Source of the DNA: Amycolatopsis bartoniae
Lineage (GTDB): Bacteria > Actinomycetota > Actinomycetes > Mycobacteriales > Pseudonocardiaceae
Direction: 5' to 3'
NCBI RefSeq assembly: GCF_014191255.1
Contig: NZ_JACHWH010000018.1
Location: forward strand, 1 to 64,000
DNA length: 64,000 bases
The translations under genes were made by a program, and so were the position numbers. Below, one piece after another: positions 50,795 to 64,000 of the stretch. The first letter of the stretch is position 1. Each line of letters starts with the position of its first letter. Below the pieces are notes generated by a model. The model did not search any database, had not been told where the DNA came from, and saw only the letters and a list, made by a program, of their open reading frames with translations.

Positions 50795-53700
50795 ATTCCG
50801 CAGCGCAGGCCCCGCCGACGGTGCTGGAGCTGTTCGCCCGGCAGGTGGACCGGACGCCCGGCGCGGTGGCCGTGTCCGACGGGGACCGGGTTCTGACGTA
50901 CCGCCGGCTCGACGAGCTCGCAGGCCGGCTGGCCGGGCGCCTGGCCGGCCGGGGCGTCCGCCGCGGCGACCGCGTCGCGGTGGTGCTGGACCGGTCGGCC
51001 GAGCTGGTGGTGGCGCTGCTCGCCGTGTGGAAGGCGGGGGCGGCGTACGTGCCCGTGGACGCCGCCCATCCCGCGCGGCGGGTCGAGTTCCTGGTGACGG
51101 ATTCGGGCGCGTCGCTGGTGCTGTGCTCGGCCGCGACGCGTGACGTCGTGCCGGAGGGGACCGGATCGGTCGTCGTGCCGGACGAGGCCGCGCGTGACGC
51201 GGTGACGGTCGCGGTGGACGGCCGTGATCCGGCGTACGTCATGTACACCTCCGGCTCGACGGGAACCCCGAAGGGCGTGGTCGTGCCGCACCGCAGCGTG
51301 GCGGAGCTGGTCGGCGAGCCCGGCTGGGCGGTGGCACCCGGCGACGCGGTGCTGGTGCACGCGCCGCACGCCTTCGACGCGTCCCTGTTCGAGATCTGGG
51401 TGCCGCTGGTGTCGGGTGCCCGGCTGGTGATCGCCGAACCGGGACCGGTGGACGCCCGGGGCCTCCGGAACGCGGTCGCGGCCGGGGTGACGCGGGCGCA
51501 CCTGACCGCGGGGAGCTTCCGCGCGGTGGCGGAGGAGTCGCCGGAGTCGTTCGCGGGGCTGCGCGAGGTGCTGACCGGCGGTGACCTGGTGCCCGCGCAC
51601 GCGGTGGAGCGGGTCCGGGAGGCCTGCCCCGGGGTGCGGATCCGGCACCTGTACGGCCCGACGGAAGCGACGCTGTGCGCGACCTGGCACGTGCTCGAAC
51701 CGGAGGACCCGCTGGGGTCGGTGCTGCCGATCGGCCGTCCGCTGCCGGGCCGCCGCGCCCGGGTGCTCGACGCGTCGTTGCGGCCGGTGGAGCCGGGCGT
51801 GGTCGGTGAGCTGTACGTCGCCGGTGCCGGTCTGGCGGACGGCTACCTGGACCGGCCGGGGCTGACGGCGGAGCGGTTCGTGGCGGATCCGGCGGCGACG
51901 GACAACACAGCGGCGGGAAGCGCCTCCGGCGGGGGTGGTGGTCGGGCGACGGGTGGGCGGATGTACCGGACCGGCGACCTCGCGCGGTGGAACGCGGACG
52001 GGGAGCTGCTGTTCGCGGGCCGGGCCGACGACCAGGTGAAGATCCGCGGCTTCCGGATCGAGCCGGGCGAGGTCGAGGCCGCGCTGACCGCCCAGCCGGA
52101 CGTGCACGAGGCCGTGGTGGTGGCGATCGACGGGCGCCTGATCGGCTACGTGGTGGCGGACGCGGATCCCGCTCTCGTCCGCGAGCGGCTCGCAGCGGTG
52201 CTGCCGGAGTACCTGGTCCCGGCCGCCGTGCTCACAGTGGACGCGTTGCCGCTGACCGGCAACGGCAAGGTGGACCGGGCGGCCCTGCCCGCACCCGATT
52301 TCGCGGCGGCCGCCACGGGCCGCGAGCCGGCCACCGAGGCGGAACGTGTCCTGTGTGGACTGTTCGCCGAGCTACTCGGCCTGGACCGGGCCGGTGTCGA
52401 CGACGACTTCATCGAGCTGGGCGGCGACTCGATCGTCGCGGTGCGCCTGGCGGCACGGGCGGCCAAAGCCGGCCTGCTGGTGACGCCCTCCCAGGTCTTC
52501 GGGGAGCGGACCCCCGCGCGGCTGGGAGCCGCGGCGCGGGCCGTACCGGCCGGACGACCCGGCGAGGGCCCGCTGATCACCCTGACCGCGGAAGACGAGG
52601 CGGAGCTGGCGGCCGCCGCCCCCGGCGCGGCGGAGATCTGGCCGCTGGCACCGCTGCAGGAGGGGTTGCTGTTCCAGGCGACCCTCGACGACCGGGGGTT
52701 CGACGTCTACCAGGCGCAGTGGCTCCTGGAGCTGACCGGGCCGCTGGACGTGGCCCGGCTGCGGGCCGCGTGGGACGCGGTCTTCGCCCGGCACGCCGAG
52801 CTGCGGCTCAGCTTCCACCGGCTCGCGTCGGGCACGACGGTGCAGGCCGTGCACGGGCACGTCACCCTGCCTTGGCGCGAGGTGGACCTGACCGGGGCCG
52901 GCGACGTCGACGCAGCCACCGACGCCCTCATCAAACGGGAGCAGGAGGAGCGGTTCGATCTCGCCAGGGCGCCGCTGTTCCGGCTGGTGCTGATCCGCCT
53001 CGGCGAGGACCGGCACCGCCTGCTGGTCGTCAACCACCACATCCTGACCGACGGCTGGTCGGTGGCGGTCATCCTCAACGAAGTGTCCGAAGTGTACGCG
53101 GCCGGGGAGCGGTTGCCGGACCGGCGCGTCACCGCCTCCTACCGGGACTACCTGGCGTGGCTGGGCCGGCAGGACAAGGACGCGGCACGCGCGGCCTGGC
53201 GAACGGAGCTCGCCGGCCTCGACGAGCCCGCGCTGATCGCGAAACCGGCCGCGGCGACGGCCTACGACTACCGCGTCACCCACCTGCCGCCGGAGCTGCA
53301 CACCCGGCTGCTGGAGTTCGTCCGCGACCACGGGCTGACCCTGGCCACGGTGGTGCAGGGGGCGTGGGCGCTGGTGCTGGCGCGGCTGGTGCGGCGGACC
53401 GACGTGGTGTTCGGTACCACGGTCGCCTGCCGTCCCGCGGAGCTGGCGGGCGTGGAGTCGATGCCGGGGCTCATGATGAACACGGTGCCGGTCCGGGTGC
53501 CGCTGGACCCCCGGCAGTCCATTGTGGACCTGCTTACCGGCCTGCAGCGGCGGCAGGTGGCGCTGATGCCGCACCAGCACCTGGGGCTACCGGAGATCCA
53601 GAAGGCGGCGGGGCCGGGCGCGGGGTTCGACACGCTGCTGGTGTTCGAGAACTACCCGAGGGACTTCGCCGGCTCGTTCACGTACCTGGGCACGATCGAG

Positions 53701-56700
53701 GGGACCCACTACCCGCTGACCATCGGCATCATCCCGGGAGACCGGTTCCGGATCCAGCTCGGCTACCGGCCCGGGCAGGTCAGCCAGGCCGTGGCCGAGT
53801 CGGTGCTGGAGTGGTTCGCCGGTGCGCTCGCCACCGTGGTCGCCGATCCGTCCGGTCCCGTGGGGCACGCCGGTGTCGGCGAGGCCTCGGTGTCGCACGG
53901 CGACCCGGCGTTGCTGAGCGGGGAGCCGTTGCCGGCGCTGGTCGGGCGGATGGTGGCGGAGCGGCCGGACGCGGTGGCGGTGGCGGACGCCGACGGCGAG
54001 CTGTCGTACGGCCGGCTGTGGGACCGGGCGGTGAGGTTCGCCGCCGTGTTACGGGCGCACGGGGTCGGGTCCGAGTGCCGGGTCGGTCTGGTGGTGGGGC
54101 GGTCGTCCTGGTGGGTGGCCGGGATGCTGGGCGTGTTGCTGGCGGGCGGCACGTTCGTCCCGGTGGACCCGGCGTACCCCGACGAGCGCAAGCAGTGGAT
54201 CTTCCGCAGCGCGGACCCGAGGTGGGTGGTGTGCGCGGCGAAGACGCGAGAGGCGGTGCCGGCGGAGTTCGCGGACCGCTTGGTGGTGATCGACGAGGTG
54301 GACCTGGCCACGGGGCCCGATGCGGAGTTGCCGCGGGTGGATTCCCGTGCCGCGGCCTACGTGATCTACACGTCCGGTTCGACGGGCACCCCGAAGGGCG
54401 TCGTCGTGACGCACGCGGGGCTGGGGAACCTGGCGATGGCGCACATCGACCGGTTCAGGGTCTCGCCGTCGTCGCGGGTCCTGCAGTTCGCGGCGCTCGG
54501 CTTCGACACCATCGTGTCCGAGGTGATGATGGCGCTGTTGTCGGGGGCGACGCTGGTGATGCCGCCGGAGCAGGACCTGCCGCCGCGGGCGTCGCTGACC
54601 GAGGCGCTGGAGCGGTGGGATATCACGCAGGTGAAGGCGCCGCCGTCGGTGCTGGCCACCGCCGAGGCGCTGCCGGCACGGGTGGAGACGGTGGTGGCGG
54701 CGGGGGAGCTCTGCCCGCCGGGCCTGGTCGACCGCCTGTCGGCGGACCGGCGGATGATCAATGCCTACGGCCCGACCGAGACCACGATCTGCGCCACGAT
54801 GAGCAGGCCGCTCAGCCCCGGCCAGGACCCGATCCCGTTCGGGGAACCGGTTCCGGGGGTCCGCGGTTACCTGCTGGACGCGTTCCTCCGCCCGTTGCCG
54901 CCGGGGATCACCGGTGAGCTGTACCTGGCCGGGATCGGCGTGGCTCGCGGTTATCTGGGCCGCCCGGCGCTGACCGCCGAGCGGTTCGTCGCCGATCCCT
55001 TCGTGCCCGGTGAGCGGATGTACCGGACGGGCGATCTGGCGTACCGGACGGACCAGGGCGAGCTGGTGTCCGCCGGGCGGGCCGACGACCAGCTCAAGAT
55101 CCGGGGGTTCCGGGTCGAACCCCGTGAGATCGAGTTCGTCCTGTCCAGTGACCCGCGGGTCACTCAGGCCACGGTGACCGTCCGCGAGGGCCGCCTGGTG
55201 GCCTACGTGTCGCCGGGCGACGTCGATCCGCGCGCGCTGCGGGAGGATCTCGCGTCGCGGCTGCCGCAGTACATGGTGCCCGCCGCCGTGGTGCCGCTGG
55301 ACGCGCTGCCGCTGACGGCGCACGGGAAGATCGACCGGCGCGCACTGCCCGATCCCGACTTCTCGGCCGGGAAGGTGAGCCGGGAGCCGGCCACCGAGGC
55401 CGAGCGGATGTTGTGCGGGTTGTTCGCCGGAGTGCTCGGCCTGGAGCGGGTCGGTGTCGACGACAACTTCTTCGAGCTGGGCGGGGACTCGATCCTCTCG
55501 ATGCAGCTGACGGCGCGGGCGCGGCGAGCGGGACTGACGTTCACCGCGGCGGACGTCTTCGAGGGGAAGACGCCGGAGCGCATCGCGCAGCTGGCGGCGG
55601 AACCGTCGCCGCCGGAGCGCGGCCGTGCCGCCGGGGCGGACGGCGTGGGCGCTGTCGCGTGGACGCCGGTGATGCGGATGTTCGGGGATTCCGTTGCGGC
55701 GCCGGGCTTCGCGCAATGGGTGGTGCTGGGCGCGCCCGCGGACCTGACCGAGGAGGCGCTGGTGCGGGGACTGTCCGCGGTGGTGGACACGCACGACATG
55801 CTGCGAGCCCGGGTGACCGGCGGCGACGGGAGCCGGCGCCTGGTGGTCGGTGAGCGCGGGTCGGTGGACGCGGCCGGGCTGGTCACGCGGAGAGGAGTGG
55901 ACGGCGGTTCACCGGACGAGGTCGTGCAGGCTGCCGTGCCGGAAGCCGTGCGCGGGCTGGATCCGGCGGCCGGGGTGCTGGTGCGGGTGGTGTGGGTGGA
56001 CGCCGGGCCGGAACGGCTCGGACGGCTGCTGGTGGTGGTGCACCACCTGGCGGTCGACGGGGTGTCGTGGCGGATCCTGACGTCGGACCTGCAGGTCGCG
56101 TGTGAGGCGGCGGCCGCGGGGCGGAAGCCGGTGCTGGAGCCGGTGGACGTGTCGTTCCGGCGGTGGGCGGGCCTGCTGAAGGAATGGGCGGTCTCCGCGG
56201 AACGGGCCGGAGAACTTCCGGCGTGGCAGGCGATTCTCGGTCAGGAGGACCAGCCGGCCGGTGCGCGGGCCCCGGTGGGGGAGGTGCGCTCGCGGGCGTG
56301 GGTGGTGCCCGGTGCCGACACGGCGGTGCTGGTGGGACGCGCGCCGGTGGTGTTCCACTGCGGTGTGCACGAGGTGCTGCTGGCCGGGCTGGCCGGAGCG
56401 GTGGCGCGCCGGCGTGGCGGGGACGTGGTGCTGGTGGACGTGGAAGGTCACGGCCGCCATCCCGCCGGGGAAATGGATCTGTCCCGGACCGTGGGCTGGT
56501 TCACCAGTACCCATCCGGTGCGGCTGGACGTGGCGGGGATCGACCTGGCGGACGCGCTGGCCGGTGGCCCGGCTGCCGGGACGTTGCTGAAGGTGGTCAA
56601 GGAACAGTCGCGGGCGGTGCCCGGCGACGGGCTCGGCTACGGGTTGCTGCGGTACCTCAACGAGGACACGGGACCCGTCCTGCGGGCTCTGCCGCCGGCC

Positions 56701-57086
56701 CGGATCGGGTTCAACTACATGGGCCGGTTCGCCGCCGGGGACCAGCACGCTGTGCGGGCGTGGCAACTGGCCGGGGACATCGGCAGTGCGATGGATCCGG
56801 GCATGGACCTGCCGCACGCGCTGGAGGTCAACGCGCTCGTCCGGGATCTGCCGGACGGGCCGGAGCTGACGCTCATGGCGGAGTGGCGGGACGGCCCGCT
56901 CGACGAGGCCGAGATCGGCCGGCTGGGCCAGGCGTGGCTGGACATGTTGTCCGGGCTGGCCCGGCAGGCGGAGGACCCTGCCGCGGGGGGACACACCGCT
57001 TCCGACTTCGGCCTCCTCGACCTGGACCAGGACGAGATCGAGAGCTTCGAAGCGATAGCAGCGGAACTCAGCGAAGGCCGGACATC

Positions 57087-57090
<4 letters not shown>
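50791..57090 (+). CDS. glycopeptide NRPS subunit 1: A-T-C-A-T-E (modules 1 and 2)
   Basis: The 2099-residue protein starts directly with an adenylation domain (about 10-500), so it is the loading subunit. A1 residues read D-A-F-H-L-G-L-L-C-K, the 4-hydroxyphenylglycine code. T1 serine is S547 (LGGDSI). C2 (about 615-1040) keeps HHILTDG at 749. A2 (about 1045-1540) reads D-T-S-K-V-A-A-I-C-K, which I recall from position 2 of glycopeptide synthetases (Tyr/beta-hydroxytyrosine). T2 serine is S1567. E2 (about 1622-2060) keeps [10 protein letters not shown] at 1751, so residue 2 should be D. Module 1 has no E domain. A1 carries a Gly/Ser-rich insert of about 17 residues before RMYRTGD. The C-terminus ([14 protein letters not shown]) looks like a docking segment. 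The two-module layout fits TcpA/StaA rather than three-module BpsA/CepA. Confidence 0.92.
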
Positions 57091-60251
<3,161 letters not shown>

Positions 60252-60253
60252 AC

Positions 60254-60303
60254 CTCCGCTGCCTTGGACGCATTGTCCGGGCTGGTGCGGCAGCGGAGAA
60301 TTT
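60254..60303 (+). other. E-domain-tail fossil and hairpin between NRPS subunits 2 and 3
   Basis: The 93-nt gap holds TTGGACGCATTGTCCGGGCT and following bases, which read LDALSGLVRQ in one frame, close to [10 protein letters not shown] at the end of the E domain of subunit 1 (56939-56974). The same stretch is flanked by perfect 10-bp arms CTCCGCTGCC (60254-60263) and GGCAGCGGAG (60289-60298). The region is untranslated. Confidence 0.45.
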
Positions 60304-60344
60304 CAGCTGAACGTTGTGCCCTTCGCTGATCGAGGGAGATATAG

Positions 60345-63300
60345 ATGGCTCAGTCGCGGATCGAGGAAATCTGGCCGCTGTCGCCACTGCAGGCCGGTTT
60401 GCTCTTCCACGCGGTCTACGACGGCGAGGGGCACGACGTCTACATCGGACACTGGATCCTGGACCTGGACGGGCCCGTGGACGCGGACAGGCTGCGCGTG
60501 GCGTGGGAGGCGCTGCTGGCCCGGCACGCCCCGCTCCGGGCCTGCTTCCGGCAGCGCCGGTCGGGTGAGACGGTGCAGATCATCCCCCGGCAGGTGGAGC
60601 TGCCGTGGCGGGTGGCCGACCTTTCCCACCTCGACGATCCCGGGCAGGCCGTGCGGGAGCTGGCCGAGGAGGACCGGACGAAGCGGTTCGACCTCGCGCA
60701 GGCGCCGCTGCTGCGGCTGACCTTGATCCGTCTCGCCGGTCACCGCCACCGCCTCGTGGTGACCTGCCACCACACGATCCTGGACGGCTGGTCGATGCCC
60801 ATCGTGCTCGACGAGCTGTCGCTGCTGTACGCGGCCGGCGGTGACCCGGCGAACCTGCCGGAAGTCACGTCGTACCGGGAATACCTCGCGTGGCTGAGCC
60901 GGCAGGACAAGGACAGGGCGCTGTCGGCGTGGGTGGCGGAACTGCGGGGCGCCGAGGAGCCGACGCTCGTGGCGCCCGCCGATCCGGGGCGAGCGCCCGG
61001 CGTGCCGGAGAGCGTCACGGCCGAGCTGCCGGCGAACCTCACGCGAGCGCTGGACGAACTGGCCCGCGGCCACGGGCTGACGCTGAACACGGTCGTGCGG
61101 GGCGTGTGGGCGTTGGTGCTGGCGCAGCTGACGAACCGCACGGACGTGGTGTTCGGAGCGGTGGTGTCGGCGCGCCCGCCGGACCTGCCGGGCGTGGAGG
61201 GGATGGTGGGGCTGTTCCTCAACACCGTGCCGGTGCGCGTGCGGTTGCGTGGCTCGGCGCCGGTCGTCGAACTGCTGGCGGAGCTGCAGAAACGGCAGTC
61301 GGCGCTCATCCCGGACCAGTTCGTGGGGCTGGCGGACATCCAGCAGGCGGCCGGTCCTGGCGGCGTCTTCGACACGCTGGTCGTCTTCGAGAAGTTCCAC
61401 CGCGAGCCCGCCGGGCCGGACTCCGCCCGCCCTTTCGGTGTCCGGGTGCACCAGGGCCGGGAAGCCGCGCACTACCCGCTGACGCTGGTCGCCGTTCCGG
61501 GCGAGTCGATGCTGGTCAAGCTCGACTACCTGCCGGAGCTCTTCGACGAGACCACCGCGCTCGCCGTCGTGGAGCGGTTCACGGGAATTCTGCGGGAGTT
61601 GACGGAAGCACACGACGTCACCGTGGCCGAAATCGACGTGACGACCGCGGCCGAGCGCGAGCTGGTGCGGGACTGGGGAACCGGGTCCACTATGGAGGGT
61701 CGGCCGCTCGCACTGGAGCTGTTCGCCCGTCAGGTGGAGCGCCGCCGCGGGGAGCCGGCCGTCTGTGCCGACCGGACGATGTCGTACGGGGAGCTGGCCG
61801 AGCGCGCGGAAAGGCTCGCCGGATATCTGCGTGGCCGGGGAGTTCGCCGTGGCGACCGGGTGGCCGTGGTGATGGACCGCTCGCCCGACCTGGTCGCGGC
61901 GTTGCTCGCGGTGTGGCAGGCGGGCGCGGCGTACGTGCCGGTGGATCCCGCCTATCCGGTGGAGCGCGTGAAGTTCATGCTCGCGGACGCCGAACCGGCG
62001 GCAGTGGTGTGCGACGACGCGCGCCGGGCCGTCGTGCTGGACACCGGACTCGACCCGATCGTCCTGGACGACCCGGAAACGCGGCAGGCGGTGGCGCGGT
62101 GCCCTCGCCTGTCCGCCGGTGTGACCGCTGACGACACCGCCTACGTGATGTACACGTCGGGCTCGACGGGAACGCCGAAGGGCGTCGCGGTGTCGCACGG
62201 CAACGTCGCGGCGCTGGCCGGGGAGCCGGGTTGGCGGATCGGACCCGGAGACGCGGTGCTGATGCACGCCTCGCACGCGTTCGACATCTCCCTGTTCGAG
62301 TTGTGGGTGCCGCTGCTGTCGGGCGCCCGGGTGGTGCTCGCCGGTTCGGGTGCGGTGGACGGCGAGGCGCTGGCGCGTCACGTGGCCGGTGGGGTCACGG
62401 CGGCGCACCTGACCGCGGGTGCCTTCCGGGTGCTGGCCGAGGAGTCGCCGGAGTCGGTCGCCGGGCTGCGTGAGGTGCTGACCGGCGGGGACGCGGTACC
62501 GCCCACGGCGGTGGCGCGCGTGCGGCGGACGTGCCCGGACGTGCGGGTGCGCCACCTCTACGGCCCGACGGAGGCCACGCTGTGCGCGACGTGGTGGCTG
62601 CTCGAACCGGGTGACGAGACCGGGGCGGTGCTGCCGATCGGACGGCCGCTGCCGGGACGGCGGGTCCACGTCCTCGACGCGTTCCTGCGCCCCGTGCCCG
62701 CCGGGGTGACGGGCGAGGTGTATGCCGCCGGAAGCGGTGTGGCGCAAGGATATTTCGGTCGTCCGGGATTGACGGCCGAGCGGTTCGTGGCCGACCCGTT
62801 CTCAGCGGGCGGGAGGATGTACCGCACCGGGGACCTGGCGTACTGGACGGATCGCGGTGAGCTGGTGTTCGCCGGACGGGCCGACGACCAGGTGAAGATC
62901 CGCGGCTACCGCGTGGAGCCGGGCGAGGTCGAGACGGTTCTCGGTGGCCTGCCCGGCGTCGGCCAGGCCGTGGTGTCCACAAGGGACGGTCAGCTGATCG
63001 GTTACGTGGTCGCCGAGGCGGGGCAGGACATCGACCCGGTGCGGCTGCGCGAACAGCTCGCCGGGACGCTGCCCGAGTTCATGGTTCCGGCCGCGATCCT
63101 GGTGCTGGACGAGTTGCCGTTGACGGTCCACGGGAAGGTCGACCGGCGGGCACTGCCCGAACCGGACTTCACCTCGAAGGCCACCGGTGGCGAGCCGGCC
63201 ACCGAGGCCGAGCGGATCCTGTGCGGGGTGTTCGCCGAGGTTCTCGGTCTGGCGCGAGTCGGGGCCGAGGACAGCTTTTTCGAGCTGGGCGGGGACTCGA

Positions 63301-64000
63301 TCTCGTCGATGCAGGTGGCCGCTCGCGCCCGCCGGGAGCGCATTTCCCTCACCCCGCGGCAGGTGTTCGAGCACCGCACCCCGCGGCGGTTGGCGGCCCT
63401 CACGCAAGAAGCCCCGGCGGCACCAGGGTCCACAAGGGATTCCGGCGTGGGGGAGATCCCGTGGACGCCGGTGATGCGTGCCCTCGGGGACGCGGCGGTG
63501 CGCCCCGGTTTCGCGCAGTCGAGGGTCGTCGTCGCCCCGGCGGACCTGGACCGGGACGCGCTGGTGACCGCCCTGCAAGCCGTGCTGGACGTGCACGATC
63601 TCCTGCGGGCACGGGTGGAGCCGGATGGACGGCTGGTGGTGGCCGAACCTGGCGGGGTGGAGGCGGCCGGCCTGGTGACGCGGAGAGCGGCCGGGTCCGG
63701 GAACCTCGACGAGATCGCCGAGCGCGAGGCCAGGACGGCGGCCGGCATGCTGGACCCGTCGGCGGGAACGCTGGCGCGAGTCGTGTGGGTGGACGCCGGT
63801 AACGCCGAGCCGGGCCGGCTGGCGTTCGTGGTGCACCACCTGGCGGTCGACGCGGTCTCGTGGGGAATCCTGCTGCCGGACCTGCGCGCGGCCTACGAAG
63901 GGACCCCGGCCCTCGAACCCCCGGCCACCTCGTACCGGCAGTGGGCGCGGCGGCTGACCGAGCAGGCGACCAGCGCGAGCACCGTCGCCGAGCTCGACCA
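60345..64000 (+). CDS. glycopeptide NRPS subunit 3: C-A-T-E... (module 4, cut by window)
   Basis: ATG 60345 follows GAGGGAGA and opens with [20 protein letters not shown]4 (about 5-440) keeps [10 protein letters not shown] at about 141-150. A4 (about 455-955) reads D-I-F-H-L-G-L-L-C-K, a textbook 4-hydroxyphenylglycine code. T4 serine is S985 (LGGDSI). An E domain begins at about 1040 ([12 protein letters not shown]) with [10 protein letters not shown] at 1164, so residue 4 is expected to be D-Hpg, the central residue of glycopeptides. The frame is open at the right edge after 1218 codons; TcpC/StaC homologues continue with modules 5 and 6. The 93-nt gap before this gene is the only untranslated space within the NRPS run. 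Confidence 0.92.
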   Translation, partial: MAQSRIEEIWPLSPLQAGLLFHAVYDGEGHDVYIGHWILDLDGPVDADRLRVAWEALLARHAPLRACFRQRRSGETVQIIPRQVELPWRVADLSHLDDPGQAVRELAEEDRTKRFDLAQAPLLRLTLIRLAGHRHRLVVTCHHTILDGWSMPIVLDELSLLYAAGGDPANLPEVTSYREYLAWLSRQDKDRALSAWVAELRGAEEPTLVAPADPGRAPGVPESVTAELPANLTRALDELARGHGLTLNTVVRGVWALVLAQLTNRTDVVFGAVVSARPPDLPGVEGMVGLFLNTVPVRVRLRGSAPVVELLAELQKRQSALIPDQFVGLADIQQAAGPGGVFDTLVVFEKFHREPAGPDSARPFGVRVHQGREAAHYPLTLVAVPGESMLVKLDYLPELFDETTALAVVERFTGILRELTEAHDVTVAEIDVTTAAERELVRDWGTGSTMEGRPLALELFARQVERRRGEPAVCADRTMSYGELAERAERLAGYLRGRGVRRGDRVAVVMDRSPDLVAALLAVWQAGAAYVPVDPAYPVERVKFMLADAEPAAVVCDDARRAVVLDTGLDPIVLDDPETRQAVARCPRLSAGVTADDTAYVMYTSGSTGTPKGVAVSHGNVAALAGEPGWRIGPGDAVLMHASHAFDISLFELWVPLLSGARVVLAGSGAVDGEALARHVAGGVTAAHLTAGAFRVLAEESPESVAGLREVLTGGDAVPPTAVARVRRTCPDVRVRHLYGPTEATLCATWWLLEPGDETGAVLPIGRPLPGRRVHVLDAFLRPVPAGVTGEVYAAGSGVAQGYFGRPGLTAERFVADPFSAGGRMYRTGDLAYWTDRGELVFAGRADDQVKIRGYRVEPGEVETVLGGLPGVGQAVVSTRDGQLIGYVVAEAGQDIDPVRLREQLAGTLPEFMVPAAILVLDELPLTVHGKVDRRALPEPDFTSKATGGEPATEAERILCGVFAEVLGLARVGAEDSFFELGGDSISSMQVAARARRERISLTPRQVFEHRTPRRLAALTQEAPAAPGSTRDSGVGEIPWTPVMRALGDAAVRPGFAQSRVVVAPADLDRDALVTALQAVLDVHDLLRARVEPDGRLVVAEPGGVEAAGLVTRRAAGSGNLDEIAEREARTAAGMLDPSAGTLARVVWVDAGNAEPGRLAFVVHHLAVDAVSWGILLPDLRAAYEGTPALEPPATSYRQWARRLTEQATSASTVAELD

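Noticed and set aside
54049-54920. Idea that module 2 activates Trp (type V glycopeptide such as complestatin)
   Set aside because: Residues D-T-S-K-V-A-A-I-C-K fit Tyr/beta-hydroxytyrosine position 2, and a Dpg-like third module fits teicoplanin-type peptides better.

Overview
The window is GC-rich, densely packed DNA from an actinomycete, most likely an Amycolatopsis-like member of the Pseudonocardiaceae. This is inferred from G/C-biased third codon positions, many GTG starts, a furA-katG pair, a cysD-cysNC pair, a two-domain LysX, murT-gatD, AfsR/SARP regulators and, above all, a glycopeptide-type NRPS locus. No rRNA, tRNA, CRISPR array or insertion sequence was recognised.

Positions 1-20,200 look like ordinary chromosomal arm content: an AtuA-family protein cut by the window edge, a Tat-exported beta-propeller glycosidase with a LacI-type operator, a short-chain dehydrogenase, a broken alpha/beta-hydrolase, a family 7 polysaccharide lyase under a DasR/chitinase-type box, a small SARP, katG-furA, a methyltransferase and reductase pair facing a GlxA-type regulator, an orphan OpuAC lipoprotein coupled to a flavin monooxygenase, two transporters, a decayed methyltransferase and a DUF6314 protein.

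Positions 20,200-37,050 are dominated by the cell surface. A membrane acyltransferase and an SGNH-hydrolase lipoprotein flank a two-component system with a GerMN lipoprotein. An AfsR-like regulator and a secreted CHAP/NlpC-like protein follow. Next is the tight operon murT-gatD-histidine kinase-response regulator (lipid II amidation plus signalling), and then an esterase-lysX pair (lysinylation of phosphatidylglycerol).

Positions 37,050-41,250 hold a sulfate-activation module: cysNC and cysD diverge from a TauE-type exporter and a cysteine-free Rrf2 regulator, with an IscR/Rrf2-like dyad in the divergent promoter.

From about 41,340 to the right edge lies the start of a glycopeptide antibiotic cluster: a first StrR/ParB-like regulator behind a translationally coupled leader ORF, a VanY-type D,D-peptidase, a Na+/H+ antiporter, a 1.25-kb non-coding block carrying a perfect StrR-type operator (GTCCAA-N17-TTGGAC), a second StrR-like regulator, an AroH chorismate mutase, a prephenate dehydrogenase with ACT domain, an ABC exporter and three NRPS subunits. 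The subunits read A-T-C-A-T-E, C-A-T and C-A-T-E(cut). Signature residues predict Hpg - Tyr/Bht - Dpg - Hpg, the N-terminal half of a teicoplanin/ristocetin/A47934-type heptapeptide. The enzymes of prephenate formation feed Hpg and Tyr, the ABC protein exports the product, VanY removes the D-Ala target, and the StrR proteins control the cluster. The PAPS-forming genes at the cluster border raise the possibility of a sulfated product. The cluster continues beyond position 64,000, so oxygenases, halogenase, tailoring genes and any vanHAX are not visible.
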